A stretch of 64,000 nucleotides of DNA, from positions 1 to 64,000 of the forward strand of contig NZ_JAERJR010000014.1 of NCBI RefSeq assembly GCF_018257515.1, read 5' to 3'. Below the pieces are notes generated by a model that was not told the origin of the DNA, ran no database searches, and was given only the letters and a program-made list of their open reading frames with translations. The translations under genes were made by a program, and so were the position numbers. Positions 29,237 to 38,659 of the stretch are shown piece after piece. Position 1 is the stretch's first letter. Every line of letters starts with the position of its first letter. This DNA is from Tatumella sp. JGM118. Its GTDB lineage: Bacteria; Pseudomonadota; Gammaproteobacteria; Enterobacterales; Enterobacteriaceae.

Positions 29237-29441
29237 AAGCGTGCCTTTCAGTAAGGACGTAGAGTCCGGAGAAACAGGGTGATATCGCTGAATGATACCA
29301 TTTCACGCCGGGTAAAGGCAGAGGCCGTCATACCGTGTAACGTATCGCGGCGCACGGTAAAACATTTTTCAGAATAGATGAGGCCGGGAAAGACAAGGCG
29401 GATGACCGGGACGGTAAGGTGTCACCTTTGCATTCATTACA

Positions 29442-29470
29442 GCACCCTTACCGCCAATGGGTAAGGGTGC
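29442..29470. terminator. Hairpin downstream of yibQ
   Basis: A perfect 10-bp stem (GCACCCTTAC with GTAAGGGTGC) with a 9-base loop lies 10 bp beyond the yibQ stop on its downstream side. A clear T run is missing. Confidence 0.45.
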
Positions 29471-29479
29471 CCGTTACAA

Positions 29480-30403
29480 CTAAAAGAGGGTGCGAAGGTC
29501 GCGGATAAACTGACTGTTCTTCACGCTGTTATAGATGATTGACACTCCCTGAGACGGAGGTGGCGGGGTTAATTTCTGTGTTGTGCGGCATTGCTGTGTC
29601 AGATCAGACACCGCAGGCACATGCTTTTTCGTCCCGCTGTGCGTGTTTTGTGTCATGGCGGCGTTGCCCTGTGACGATAACGGACTTTCATTCAGCAATT
29701 GGCTGGGCCGGACCAGGGTGATATCCGCAGGGAGATTTGCCAGCATCTGTTGCAAAACCCTCACTGTGGCCGGATGGGGATGCCCGATAGCAATGGCAGA
29801 ACCATTTCGCCTGGCAAGCGCAATCGCCCGTAAAAACTGCTTACGGATATCCGCATCGTTCTGCGTATCGTCCAGGAAGACGTTGCGCTTTAGTACCCGG
29901 ACATGAGTTCCTTTAGAGGCAGGGATAGACTGACTGTTACCGATAGTCATGCTGTCGAGGAAATAAAAGTTGTAGTGGTTCAGTACCTGCATCACTTTTA
30001 TCATGCCCGGCAGGCTGGAGGTCATTTTACTGCCCATATGATTATTCAGCCCGACCGCATAAGGCACGTGCTGCACAGCCAGCTGAATAATTCTGGCGAT
30101 CTGATCGCTGCTCATGTCCGGAGTCAGGGTATTTTTTTCCAGTGGCTGCTTACTCAGGGGGGCCATGGGTAAATGGATCAGGACTTCATGGCCTGTCTGA
30201 TGCGCTTTGATGGCCATTTGCCTGGCGTGCGTGGCATCCGGCAGCACGGCGACTGAGAGGGGCGCCGGTAGTTGCAGCACTTGATTTTCTTCTTTAGGAC
30301 GATAGCCGAAGTCATCGATGACAATCGCCAGCTTACCGGCCAGCGCAGACTGACAAATCAGCATACCACCCAGAAAAGCGGCTATTTTCAGAGTCTGTGA
30401 CAC
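29480..30403 (-). CDS. yibQ: Divergent polysaccharide deacetylase YibQ
   Basis: The 307-residue protein has an N-terminal signal peptide (cleavage near residue 22, SALA-G) and the family start KLAIVIDDFGYR. The HEVLIHLPMAP and VGLNNHMGSKMT motifs and the later IGHPHPATV mark the divergent NodB-like family (DUF610). It is probably periplasmic, with a role in cell-envelope metabolism that is not defined. The stop of envC upstream is one base away, matching the conserved envC-yibQ pair. Confidence 0.9.
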   Translation of the reverse strand: MSQTLKIAAFLGGMLICQSALAGKLAIVIDDFGYRPKEENQVLQLPAPLSVAVLPDATHARQMAIKAHQTGHEVLIHLPMAPLSKQPLEKNTLTPDMSSDQIARIIQLAVQHVPYAVGLNNHMGSKMTSSLPGMIKVMQVLNHYNFYFLDSMTIGNSQSIPASKGTHVRVLKRNVFLDDTQNDADIRKQFLRAIALARRNGSAIAIGHPHPATVRVLQQMLANLPADITLVRPSQLLNESPLSSQGNAAMTQNTHSGTKKHVPAVSDLTQQCRTTQKLTPPPPSQGVSIIYNSVKNSQFIRDLRTLF

Positions 30404-30404
30404 A

Positions 30405-31706
30405 TTATTTCCCTAACCAGCTGAGAGGATTGACGGCCTGTCCCTGTCGACGAATTTCAAAATACAGCGCAGAAACCCCTTGTCCGCCACTGGTCCCGAC
30501 CAGCGCGATGGGCTGACCTGCGCTGACCTGTTGACCGACATTGACCAGGGCGCTTTGGTTATAACCATACAGCGTCATATCACCTTTACCGTGTTCTATC
30601 ACAATCACCAGCCCGTATCCTTGCAGCCAGTCAGCCATAATGACACGTCCGTCGGCAATCGCTCTGACATCAGAACCTTCAGGTGCGCTAATGACTAAGC
30701 CTTTCCAGCGTAGTTCACCCTGCAAGGTTTCACCAAACCGATGTAACAGTTTGCCCCGCACCGGCCACGGATACTGGCCGGCGGGACGTCCCAGTCCCCC
30801 CGTACGGGCCATCAGTTCACGCTCACCCGTGGTCGGCTGGTAACTGGAGCCGGAGGCTTTCGCCTGCGCCTGACGCTGGCGTACCTGTTCGGCTTCCCGG
30901 GCTTCCTGCTCAGCCCGGGCTTTGGCTATCTGTTCTGCCCTGGCAATTTTTGCCTGCAGGCGACTTTCGTTCTGGCGCATTTCCACCAGGTCAGCCTGAT
31001 CTTTTTCCAGCGAGGATTCCAGAATCGTCAGCGTACGCTGTCGTGCGCTTCTGGCCTGCTCCAGTCTGACCTGCTGGGCCTGATACTGCCGGAGCAATTG
31101 TTGCTGTTGCTGCTGTTTCTGTTCCAGCACGCGTTTTTTCTCTGCCAGGTCTGCGCGGGTCTGTTTCAGGTCCGCAATATTTTGCTGACGTGCCTGATTA
31201 AGATAGGTGAAATACGTCAGAATACGGTCATCACGTTGACCGGCTTCACCACTAAGCAGCAGTTCGAGACCGCTGTGCTGTCCCTGACGGAATGCAGCAT
31301 CCAGCTGTTGAGCCAGCAGATCTTCTTCGCGGTTTTGCTTATTTTGCAACGTGGTAATGTTACGCGCCAGGTCGTCGATATCGCGATTGATTCCGTCGAG
31401 CGTCAGTTGGGTCTGCCGCAATTGCCGGCTTGCCTGGGCGATGACTTTCTCCTGACTTTGCAGTTGATCCAGCAAGTTACTGCGCTGAATTTTCTGAGTC
31501 CGGACACGTTTTTCTTTGTCAGCAATATCCTGCCGGATAGAGTTCAGCTGCGCCTTACTGTCGTCGGCAGTCTGGCCTGGCAAAGGAAAGCAAACGATGC
31601 CCGCATAAAGCAGGCTCATGACCAGCGGGAGCAGTTTCCGGGACAACGGGTGTTGGCAGGATCCTGTTTCTGGCGAAATGCGGATTTCAGGCTTTTTTTT
31701 CGTCAT
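30405..31706 (-). CDS. envC: Murein hydrolase activator EnvC
   Basis: The 433-residue protein has a signal sequence (about residues 23-47), long coiled coils (about 50-285) and a degenerate LytM/M23 domain (about 320-433, with HRFGETLQGELRWKGLVIS and ALYFEIRRQGQAVNP). EnvC activates the amidases AmiA and AmiB during daughter-cell separation and is recruited by FtsEX. The product is slightly longer than in E. coli. The gpmM gene that precedes envC in E. coli is absent, and only a 252-bp gap separates it from yibN. Confidence 0.94.
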   Translation of the reverse strand: MTKKKPEIRISPETGSCQHPLSRKLLPLVMSLLYAGIVCFPLPGQTADDSKAQLNSIRQDIADKEKRVRTQKIQRSNLLDQLQSQEKVIAQASRQLRQTQLTLDGINRDIDDLARNITTLQNKQNREEDLLAQQLDAAFRQGQHSGLELLLSGEAGQRDDRILTYFTYLNQARQQNIADLKQTRADLAEKKRVLEQKQQQQQQLLRQYQAQQVRLEQARSARQRTLTILESSLEKDQADLVEMRQNESRLQAKIARAEQIAKARAEQEAREAEQVRQRQAQAKASGSSYQPTTGERELMARTGGLGRPAGQYPWPVRGKLLHRFGETLQGELRWKGLVISAPEGSDVRAIADGRVIMADWLQGYGLVIVIEHGKGDMTLYGYNQSALVNVGQQVSAGQPIALVGTSGGQGVSALYFEIRRQGQAVNPLSWLGK

Positions 31707-31958
31707 AAGAATACGATTATTTCACGATGCCTGACGCCTTACCAGCGCCGCCGGAGGGATTTAGTGTTTGTATCCGCCCATTAATGGCATAATCAGACAA
31801 CAGGTAAGGGTTGAGCGCTTAATTGCAGTATTTATCGGCCAGGTCTCACATAAATTGAGCCTTCGATGGTGTTAGTGTCTGTACATGCCGGACTGCACAG
31901 GTATACTCAGAACCCTTATATTATCTTATTTTTGTCCGGTCTGGAGTTGTTACCCCTC

Positions 31959-32390
31959 ATGCAAGATATTATGGAATTTGCACACAATCACCTGGTGCTT
32001 TGCCTCGCCTGGGTTGTCTTATTAGTCCTGGTGATTGTTACTACCTTTAAGGGGCTGTTTTCAAAAGTTAAAACGATCAGTCGTGGTGAAGCGACGCATC
32101 TTATCAATAAAGCCAATGCGGTAGTGGTTGATGTGCGTTCACGTGACGATTTCCGCAGAGGTCACATTTCCGGTGCTGTGAATCTGGCGACGGCTGAAGT
32201 GAAAAAAGGCAATCTGACTGAAATCGAAAAGTTTAAAGATCAGCCAGTGATTGTTGTCTGTGCTACCGGACAGTCCGCCGGTGAAGCTGCGGCTCAGTTA
32301 AGCGCTGCCGGTTTTACTCAGGTTTCGGTACTGAAAGAAGGGATCAGTGGCTGGAATGGTGAAAACCTGCCGCTCGTTCGTGGAAAATAA
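31959..32390 (+). CDS. yibN: Rhodanese-like membrane protein YibN
   Basis: The 143-residue protein has one N-terminal membrane helix (about residues 11-30) and a rhodanese domain. The start at 31959 matches E. coli in length; the frame is open further upstream. The active-site loop reads [12 protein letters not shown], with a cysteine at the catalytic position, whereas E. coli YibN as I recall has a Gly/Ser-rich loop and its cysteine displaced. It starts the yibN-grxC-secB-gpsA series. Confidence 0.93.
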   Translation: MQDIMEFAHNHLVLCLAWVVLLVLVIVTTFKGLFSKVKTISRGEATHLINKANAVVVDVRSRDDFRRGHISGAVNLATAEVKKGNLTEIEKFKDQPVIVVCATGQSAGEAAAQLSAAGFTQVSVLKEGISGWNGENLPLVRGK

Positions 32391-32409
32391 TTTCGCAGAG
32401 GTGCTGACA

Positions 32410-32664
32410 ATGGCAATAATCGATATTTACACTAAACAAACCTGCCCGTTCTGTCACCGTGCAAAAGCACTGTTAGAGAAAAAAGGGGCGGCGTTTAATG
32501 AGATTCCTATTGATGGTGATGCCGAAAAACGTGCCGGAATGATCGAGCGCAGTGGGCGAACCACAGTACCTCAGATTTTTATCAATGGAACACATATTGG
32601 CGGTTGTGATGACCTGTATGCCCTTGAGGCTGAACAGGGTCTGGACCCTTTATTACAAGCCTGA
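32410..32664 (+). CDS. grxC: Glutaredoxin 3
   Basis: The 84-residue product has the redox motif CPFC at residues 12-15 (usually CPYC in E. coli), TVPQIFING with the cis-proline, and GGCDDL. It reduces disulfides and mixed glutathione disulfides at the expense of glutathione. The start at 32410 is chosen by homology; a longer frame overlaps yibN. The gene lies 19 bp after yibN and 42 bp before secB. Confidence 0.97.
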   Translation: MAIIDIYTKQTCPFCHRAKALLEKKGAAFNEIPIDGDAEKRAGMIERSGRTTVPQIFINGTHIGGCDDLYALEAEQGLDPLLQA

Positions 32665-32706
32665 TTTCCGGGCGGGACTTATTTCAACTTAACAGGACCA
32701 AGTACC

Positions 32707-33165
32707 ATGTCAGAACAAAATAACAGTGAAATGACTTTCCAGATCCAGCGTGTCTACACCAAAGACATCTCTTTCGAAGCGCCAAACGCACCACAGGTTT
32801 TCCAGAAAGAGTGGGAACCTGAAGTTAAACTGGACCTGGATACAGCATCCTCACAACTGGCTGACGGTATTTTTGAAGTCGTATTACGCGTGACCGTAAC
32901 GGCGACAGTCGGTGAAGAAACTGCTTTCCTGTGTGAAGTTCAGCAGGCGGGTATTTTCACTATCTCCGGAATTGAAGGAACCCAGATGGCTCATTGCCTG
33001 GGTGCCTATTGCCCGAACATCCTGTTCCCTTATGCGCGTGAGTGCATTTCAGGTCTGGTATCCCGGGGGACATTCCCGCAGCTGAACCTGGCACCGGTAA
33101 ATTTTGATGCATTATTCATGAACTACCTGCAGGAACAGGAAGGTAGTGCTCCGCAGGAAGCCTGA
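32707..33165 (+). CDS. secB: Protein-export chaperone SecB
   Basis: The 152-residue chaperone keeps preproteins unfolded and hands them to SecA. Conserved parts include [17 protein letters not shown] near the start and [17 protein letters not shown] (about residues 97-113). Its stop overlaps the gpsA start by one base (TGATG), so the two are translationally coupled. Confidence 0.98.
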   Translation: MSEQNNSEMTFQIQRVYTKDISFEAPNAPQVFQKEWEPEVKLDLDTASSQLADGIFEVVLRVTVTATVGEETAFLCEVQQAGIFTISGIEGTQMAHCLGAYCPNILFPYARECISGLVSRGTFPQLNLAPVNFDALFMNYLQEQEGSAPQEA

Positions 33166-34184
33166 TGAATAGTCGCAGTGATTCTGTCAGTGTTATCGGT
33201 GCCGGTTCCTACGGCACCGCTCTGGCCATTACGCTGGCGCGTAATGGCCACCCGGTTGTTTTGTGGGGACACAACCCGCACCATCTTGAACGTCTGCAGG
33301 CCGACCGTTGTAATACGGAGTTTCTGCCGGATGTGACCTTCCCTGATAATCTGCTGATTGAACCTTCGCTGGAAAAAGCGGTGGCAGCCAGCCAGGATAT
33401 CCTGGTGGTAGTGCCCAGCCACGTCTTTGGCCAGGTACTGCAACAGATCCAGCCTTTGCTGGAAGCCGATTCGCGTCTTGTCTGGGCCACCAAAGGGCTG
33501 GAAAGCGAAACCGGCAGGCTACTGCAGGATGTGGCCCGGGATATCCTCGGCCAGGCGATCCCGTTGGCGGTGATTTCCGGGCCGACCTTTGCCCGTGAAC
33601 TTGCCGCAGGGATGCCTACCGCAATTGCGCTGGCATCGGCAAGCCCGGCATTTTCCGAAGCGTTACAACAGAAGCTGCATTGCGGAAAAAGCTTTCGTGT
33701 GTACAGCAACCATGACCTGGTCGGTGTACAACTGGGCGGCGCAGTGAAAAATGTGATTGCTATCGGGGCCGGAATCTCTGATGGTATAGGTTTCGGGGCA
33801 AACGCCCGAACGGCGTTAATCACCCGTGGCCTGGCTGAAATGAGCCGCTTAGGTGTTGCGCTCGGGGCAGATCCGGCCACATTTATGGGCATGGCCGGGC
33901 TGGGGGATTTAGTTCTGACCTGTACGGACAATCAGTCACGTAACCGGCGTTTTGGTATGTTGCTTGGGCAGGGTAACAGTGTCGATGTGGCAGAGAAAAG
34001 CATCGGCCAGGTCGTCGAAGGTTACCGGAACACTAAAGAAGTTCGGGTACTGGCGGCCCGTATGGGCGTTGAAATGCCAATCACCGAGCAAATTTATCAG
34101 GTGCTGTATTGCGGGAAATCTGCCAGAGAGGCAGCCCTGTCTTTACTGGGTCGTGAAAGAAAAGATGAGAAAGAGGCGCTCTGA
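33165..34184 (+). CDS. gpsA: Glycerol-3-phosphate dehydrogenase (NAD(P)+)
   Basis: The 339-residue enzyme makes sn-glycerol 3-phosphate from dihydroxyacetone phosphate for phospholipids. It has the nucleotide site [13 protein letters not shown] (residues 9-21), the catalytic lysine region [17 protein letters not shown] and the RNRRFG substrate motif. It is the same length as in E. coli. It is coupled to secB upstream and followed by a terminator before cysE. Confidence 0.98.
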   Translation: MNSRSDSVSVIGAGSYGTALAITLARNGHPVVLWGHNPHHLERLQADRCNTEFLPDVTFPDNLLIEPSLEKAVAASQDILVVVPSHVFGQVLQQIQPLLEADSRLVWATKGLESETGRLLQDVARDILGQAIPLAVISGPTFARELAAGMPTAIALASASPAFSEALQQKLHCGKSFRVYSNHDLVGVQLGGAVKNVIAIGAGISDGIGFGANARTALITRGLAEMSRLGVALGADPATFMGMAGLGDLVLTCTDNQSRNRRFGMLLGQGNSVDVAEKSIGQVVEGYRNTKEVRVLAARMGVEMPITEQIYQVLYCGKSAREAALSLLGRERKDEKEAL

Positions 34185-34221
34185 GCAAAGCGCTGACTTG
34201 AGTTCCATCACTATGTTTGTA

Positions 34222-34244
34222 AGCGCCTGTCCGGGCGCTTTTTT
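34222..34244 (+). terminator. Terminator between gpsA and cysE
   Basis: AGCGCC pairs with GGCGCT around TGTCCG and is followed by six T residues. It lies 37 bp after the gpsA stop and just before the cysE ribosome site. Confidence 0.88.
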
Positions 34245-34259
34245 ATCGGGAGTTTAACG

Positions 34260-35081
34260 ATGTCGTCTGAAGAATTAGCGCAAATCTGGGAAAGCATCAT
34301 TGCGGAAGCCAGAAGTCTGGCGGAAGGTGAACCTATGCTTGCCAGTTTTTTTCATGCGACACTGCTTAAACACGAAAATCTGGGCAGTGCCCTGAGCTAT
34401 CTGCTGGCCAATAAACTGGCTAATCCGATTATGCCGGCCATCGCCATCCGGGAAATTGTCGAAGAAGCCTACCGTAAAGACCCGTCGATGATCTTCTCTG
34501 CCGCCCGGGATGTTACTGCTGTCAGTCAGCGTGACCCTGCGGTCGATAAATACTCTACGCCGTTGCTCTATCTGAAAGGGTTCCATGCGCTTCAGGCCTA
34601 CCGTATCGGTAACTGGTTATGGAAAGAGGGCCGTCGGTCACTGGCGGTTTATCTTCAGAATGAGATTTCCGTATCTTTTGGTGTGGATATCCATCCTGCT
34701 GCCACTATCGGTTGCGGTATCATGCTGGATCACGCTACAGGCATCGTGGTCGGGGAAACGGCCGTCATCGAAAATGATGTCTCTATTCTGCAATCTGTCA
34801 CGCTTGGCGGAACCGGTAAAACCTGTGGTGATCGTCATCCGAAGATCCGCGAAGGGGTGATGATTGGGGCCGGCGCGAAGGTTCTGGGTAACATTGAAGT
34901 CGGCCGGGGGGCGAAAATCGGGGCGGGTTCAGTCGTATTGCAACCGGTACCGCCTCATACGACGGTCGCCGGGGTACCGGCAAGGATTGTCGGCAGGCCC
35001 GCCAGTGAAAAACCGGCTATGGATATGGACCAGCATTTCAATGGCACTATCCCGGGGTTTGAATACGGGGACGGCATTTAA
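34260..35081 (+). CDS. cysE: Serine acetyltransferase
   Basis: The 273-residue enzyme acetylates serine to O-acetylserine, the committed step of cysteine synthesis. An N-terminal helical domain precedes a left-handed beta helix of hexapeptide repeats (about residues 140-240). The catalytic His-Asp pair lies in MLDHATGIVVGE, and GGTGKTCGDRHPKI is the conserved loop. It is convergent with trmL. Confidence 0.98.
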   Translation: MSSEELAQIWESIIAEARSLAEGEPMLASFFHATLLKHENLGSALSYLLANKLANPIMPAIAIREIVEEAYRKDPSMIFSAARDVTAVSQRDPAVDKYSTPLLYLKGFHALQAYRIGNWLWKEGRRSLAVYLQNEISVSFGVDIHPAATIGCGIMLDHATGIVVGETAVIENDVSILQSVTLGGTGKTCGDRHPKIREGVMIGAGAKVLGNIEVGRGAKIGAGSVVLQPVPPHTTVAGVPARIVGRPASEKPAMDMDQHFNGTIPGFEYGDGI

Positions 35082-35108
35082 CGCCGACCCATACAGCGCC
35101 GGCGTTAT

Positions 35109-35582
35109 TTACGCTTTAACAAGCGCGCCGGCATAGTCCAGTTGCCGCCAGGCTTCATACACCACGACAGCTACTGAGTTTGATAAATTCATGCTCCGGC
35201 TCTGCGGCACCATCGGAATACGTATTTTCTGCATCGCGGGTAAACTTTCCAGTATTTCTGCAGGCAACCCCCGGCTTTCCGGGCCGAACATCAGATAATC
35301 TCCGGCCTGCCATGCCACCGCACTGTGGGCCGGTGTACCTTTAGTGGTCAGCGCAAACAAACGGGCAGGGTGTTCACTGTCGAGAAAGGCCTGATAATTT
35401 GCATGGCGGCGGATAGCCGTAAATTCATGGTAATCCAGGCCCGCACGGCGCAGGCGTTTATCATCCCAGGTGAAACCCAGGGGTTCGATTAAGTGCAATG
35501 AGAAACCGGTATTGGCACACAGACGAATGATGTTACCGGTATTAGGTGGAATTTCTGGCTCAAATAAGACGATATTAATCAT
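35109..35582 (-). CDS. trmL: tRNA (cytidine/uridine-2'-O-)-methyltransferase TrmL
   Basis: The 157-residue SPOUT enzyme methylates the wobble ribose of two leucine tRNAs. Motifs [24 protein letters not shown] and [19 protein letters not shown] form the knotted cofactor site. The start at 35582 matches E. coli in length. It converges on cysE and lies directly downstream of cpxA, an order different from E. coli but usual in several other Enterobacterales. Confidence 0.97.
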   Translation of the reverse strand: MINIVLFEPEIPPNTGNIIRLCANTGFSLHLIEPLGFTWDDKRLRRAGLDYHEFTAIRRHANYQAFLDSEHPARLFALTTKGTPAHSAVAWQAGDYLMFGPESRGLPAEILESLPAMQKIRIPMVPQSRSMNLSNSVAVVVYEAWRQLDYAGALVKA

Positions 35583-35619
35583 AAAGGGCTCCCGCTCACG
35601 AGAGCCGCAGAATAACAAA

Positions 35620-36996
35620 TTATTCGCGTACAGAGTATAACGGTAGCCAGATAGTCAGACGTAATCCGCCTAACGGACTGTCATCCGCTTTAACCCAGCC
35701 GTGGTGTTGTTGCAGTGCGGTATCAACAATCGCCAGCCCAAGGCCTGTGCCCCCGGACTCCCGATCCCTGGCTTCATCCGTACGGTAAAACGGCCTGAAT
35801 ATTTGTTCTCTGTCCTCAGGGCTGACACCCGGCCCGTCATCGTCCACATGAATAGTGATACCGGAACGGTCAACAGAGAATCCCACACTGATATGTGAAT
35901 GGGAGTAACGTAATGCATTACGGATAATATTTTCTAACGCACTCTCCAGGGCATGAGGGTTACCGTACAGTGGCCAGGGTCCCGGCGGATAAGGGATATC
36001 CATCTTTTTCCCCATTTGTTCCGCTTCAAACTGCGCGTCTTCCAGCACCCCATTCCATAGCTGGCTGGCTTTCATCGCTTCGCTGACCAGCGCATTGTTG
36101 TGCTGGGTGCGGGAAAGCACTAATAAATCATTGATCATACCGTCCAGACGCTGGGCTTCTGTTTCAATACGAGCAAGTTCCTTACTCTCGCCCGACCGGC
36201 GACGGAGCAGTGCGGTTGCCAGCTGCAGGCGCGTCAGTGGCGTTCTGAGTTCATGGCTGATGTCCGACAGTAAGCGTTGCTGGGCCGTCATCATACGTTC
36301 AAGTGCACTGATCATCTGATTGAAGCTGGCGCCTGCGGCCAGGAACTCTTGCGGGCCTGACTCCAGTTCCGGATGCTGTCTCAGGTTGCCCATGGCGACT
36401 TCGTCTGCGGCATACTTCAGCTTTCGGGCCGGTTTCGCCAGGCTCCATGCCAGCCATAACAGAAGTGGTGCGCTGATAAGCATGGTAACAATCAGCAGCA
36501 ACAGAGGCCGGTCAAACAGGAGGTTAATAAAATCCAGCTGCGAGCTGGTGGCCGGGCGAACCATATAGAGCTGGTAATTATCTTCACCATCCTGGACCGA
36601 AAAAGGCCCTACCATTTCGATACGGCCATAGGTTTTCTTTTGCGGATGATCGGCATTATCTGACTGACCGATAAAATTACGGATAATCTGCATTTCATTG
36701 TGGCGGGCACCGATGACACGCCCCTCTGAGGTGACCAGCAGAAGATGCTGGCCCGGCGGGGCCCATTTATCGATAGCCCGATAGAGCCTGCGCCACCACA
36801 TAAGATCATTGGGCGGGTCCTGTGCCAGCTCTGCTTCCACATGCTGCTCTATCATCACACCCTGCCGCTGCTCGCTTTCCAGCAGCGATGTCATCTGGCG
36901 TGAGTCGAGTTTCGGCAGCATAAGAACCAGCATCAACACTAATGCCAGTGTTAACCAGAATATAGCGAAGATGCGGGTAGTCAGGCTGCTGATCAT
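35620..36996 (-). CDS. cpxA: Envelope stress sensor kinase CpxA
   Basis: The 458-residue membrane kinase has membrane helices at about residues 8-29 and 165-186 bounding a periplasmic sensor, a HAMP domain, the H box [12 protein letters not shown] (His about 250) and ATP-site motifs [24 protein letters not shown] and [10 protein letters not shown]. It phosphorylates CpxR in response to misfolded envelope proteins. Its start overlaps the cpxR stop by 4 bp (ATGA). Confidence 0.98.
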   Translation of the reverse strand: MISSLTTRIFAIFWLTLALVLMLVLMLPKLDSRQMTSLLESEQRQGVMIEQHVEAELAQDPPNDLMWWRRLYRAIDKWAPPGQHLLLVTSEGRVIGARHNEMQIIRNFIGQSDNADHPQKKTYGRIEMVGPFSVQDGEDNYQLYMVRPATSSQLDFINLLFDRPLLLLIVTMLISAPLLLWLAWSLAKPARKLKYAADEVAMGNLRQHPELESGPQEFLAAGASFNQMISALERMMTAQQRLLSDISHELRTPLTRLQLATALLRRRSGESKELARIETEAQRLDGMINDLLVLSRTQHNNALVSEAMKASQLWNGVLEDAQFEAEQMGKKMDIPYPPGPWPLYGNPHALESALENIIRNALRYSHSHISVGFSVDRSGITIHVDDDGPGVSPEDREQIFRPFYRTDEARDRESGGTGLGLAIVDTALQQHHGWVKADDSPLGGLRLTIWLPLYSVRE

Positions 36997-37688
36997 GAAG
37001 CGGAAACCATCAGGTAGCCTCTGCCGCGCAACGTTTTAAACCACGGATGACCGTCCAGACGTTCCGGAAGCTTACGTCGCAGGTTAGAGATATGCATATC
37101 AATGGCGCGGTCAAAGGGCGTCAGGCGTTTACCCAATACTTCCTGGCTCAGATGCTCCCTCGAGACGACCTGGCCAAGATGCTGCGCCAGTAAGTAAAGC
37201 AGTGTGAATTCAGTTCCGGTCAGCTCCAGCACCTCTTCCCCAAAGCTCGCTTCCTGACGGCCCGGATTAAGTTTCAGCTGATCAACCTGTAATGCCGGAG
37301 AGGCGTTATCGGTATGTTGCTGCTCACTCCAGTTTGAACGGCGTAAAATGGCACGGATTCTGGCTACCAGTTCGCGGTCGTTAAACGGTTTTGGCAAATA
37401 GTCATCAGCCCCCAGTTCCAAACCCAGAACTCTGTCCAGCTCGCTGCCGCGTGCTGTCAGCATAATCACCGGGGTCTGGTGCTGCTGGCGGAGTTCTTTT
37501 AAAGTATCAATGCCGTTTTTCCGTGGCATCATCACATCTAATAACAGCAGGTCAATGGAGTTATCCAGCAGAGAAAGTGCTTTCTCGCCGTCGTCCGCCA
37601 CTATGATTTCAAAGCCTTCCATCTCGAGCAGTTCTTTTAATAAAGACGTTAGCTCACGATCATCATCAACCAGCAAAATTTTATTCAT
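36993..37688 (-). CDS. cpxR: Response regulator CpxR
   Basis: The 231-residue regulator has a receiver domain with acidic residues Asp8-Asp9 and phosphoacceptor Asp51 (LLLLDVMMP), and an OmpR-type winged-helix domain (about residues 130-231, ending [15 protein letters not shown]). The start at 37688 is set by homology. It shares a divergent regulatory region with cpxP that contains a perfect CpxR box, so autoregulation is likely. Confidence 0.98.
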   Translation of the reverse strand: MNKILLVDDDRELTSLLKELLEMEGFEIIVADDGEKALSLLDNSIDLLLLDVMMPRKNGIDTLKELRQQHQTPVIMLTARGSELDRVLGLELGADDYLPKPFNDRELVARIRAILRRSNWSEQQHTDNASPALQVDQLKLNPGRQEASFGEEVLELTGTEFTLLYLLAQHLGQVVSREHLSQEVLGKRLTPFDRAIDMHISNLRRKLPERLDGHPWFKTLRGRGYLMVSAS

Positions 37689-37741
37689 TATGGTTTCCTC
37701 CGCAGGAAAAATACCGTGTTCCATGGTGTTCAGGTTGTCAC

Positions 37742-37756
37742 TTTACGTAGTTTTAC
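37742..37756 (-). promoter_or_regulatory. CpxR box
   Basis: On the minus strand the site reads GTAAA-ACTAC-GTAAA, a perfect match to the CpxR consensus of two GTAAA repeats five bases apart. It lies between cpxR (53 bp away) and cpxP (83 bp away) and can serve both divergent promoters. Confidence 0.92.
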
Positions 37757-37839
37757 ACCCCCTGACGGATGTTTGCAGCCACTCGATTACACTGGCTTTC
37801 GTTGGGTTGAGAAACGCCAGTTCATCTCCGGAGTCAAGG

Positions 37840-38310
37840 ATGCGCCAACTTATTTTCGCCGCACTTTCGTCACTGGTTATTGCAGGTTATGCATCGGCAC
37901 AAGACGAGGTGAATGATTCGGCACCGTTCATGACTAAGGCTGCTGAAAGTATGACTGCTGATAGTATGGCGCAGAATCTTCAAAATCATATGTTTGATGG
38001 TATTGAATTAACCGAACAGCAGCGTCAGCAGATGCGGGATTTAATGTTTCAGGCCCGTCAGATGCAACCTGAACCGTTTCTCAGCGAGATGATACAGCAG
38101 TACCGGTTAGTGACGGCGCCCTATTTTGATGAAACCGCGGTGCGTATGCAGGCCGAAAAGATGGCACAGAGATACGTGAGCGAGCAGGTAGAGATGGCCC
38201 GGGTCCGCCACCAGATGTTTACTCTGCTAACCCGCGGGCAGCAGGCAACCGTACAAAAGAATTTTGAGTTACGCATCGATGATATGCGTGGCATCAGCCA
38301 GTTACCGTAA
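37840..38310 (+). CDS. cpxP: Periplasmic Cpx repressor/chaperone CpxP
   Basis: The 156-residue protein has a signal peptide (residues 1-20, cleavage after YASA) and the two LTxxQ motifs of the Spy/CpxP family (LTEQQRQQM at about residue 52 and LTRGQQA at about 128). It binds the CpxA sensor domain and dampens signalling, and helps degrade misfolded proteins. The ATG at 37840 begins the signal peptide; the frame is open far upstream, but the extra part has no family resemblance. Divergent from cpxRA across a CpxR box. Confidence 0.92.
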   Translation: MRQLIFAALSSLVIAGYASAQDEVNDSAPFMTKAAESMTADSMAQNLQNHMFDGIELTEQQRQQMRDLMFQARQMQPEPFLSEMIQQYRLVTAPYFDETAVRMQAEKMAQRYVSEQVEMARVRHQMFTLLTRGQQATVQKNFELRIDDMRGISQLP

Positions 38311-38390
38311 CCAGCAGCGCTGATTACCGTAAAGCAGTACCAACAGTATGCCGTACCCTTTTCCTTGCCATAGACACCATCCCTGTCTTC

Positions 38391-38416
38391 CCCCTCAGTC
38401 ATGAGGGGTTTTTTTT
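38391..38416 (+). terminator. Terminator of cpxP
   Basis: CCCCTCA pairs with TGAGGGG around a 4-base loop and is followed by eight T residues, about 80 bp after the cpxP stop. Confidence 0.9.
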
Positions 38417-38659
38417 GTCTGTTATTTACTGACCCCGGGGGTGGGCTGTCCGCATATACGGTGACGGGCATCAGGCCGGGCTGACAGTCATGGCACGAAA
38501 AAAACCGTTTTTTCACCTGCAACACTTGTTACACTGATAAAAAGTGAGCAGTAACAGGGGCGTTACCCTGTGTTCTGTCTGTGGTCTTCCCGACGGGAAG
38601 TCGCTGCGGTCCTTTAAATAAATCACTGTTTCTTGATGTTCAAACGTTCAGGAAGGTTT

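Noticed and set aside
33209-33931. 240-residue minus-strand frame opposite gpsA
   Set aside because: It is fully antisense to gpsA, which is unmistakable, and shows no recognisable domain.
35582-35620. trmL-cpxA junction as a novel rearrangement
   Set aside because: It differs from E. coli, but this adjacency is, as I recall, usual in Yersinia, Serratia and Erwinia-type genomes, so it is probably ancestral.
37510-37839. N-terminal extension of cpxP
   Set aside because: The frame is open upstream only by chance across cpxR antisense; the signal peptide begins at 37840.
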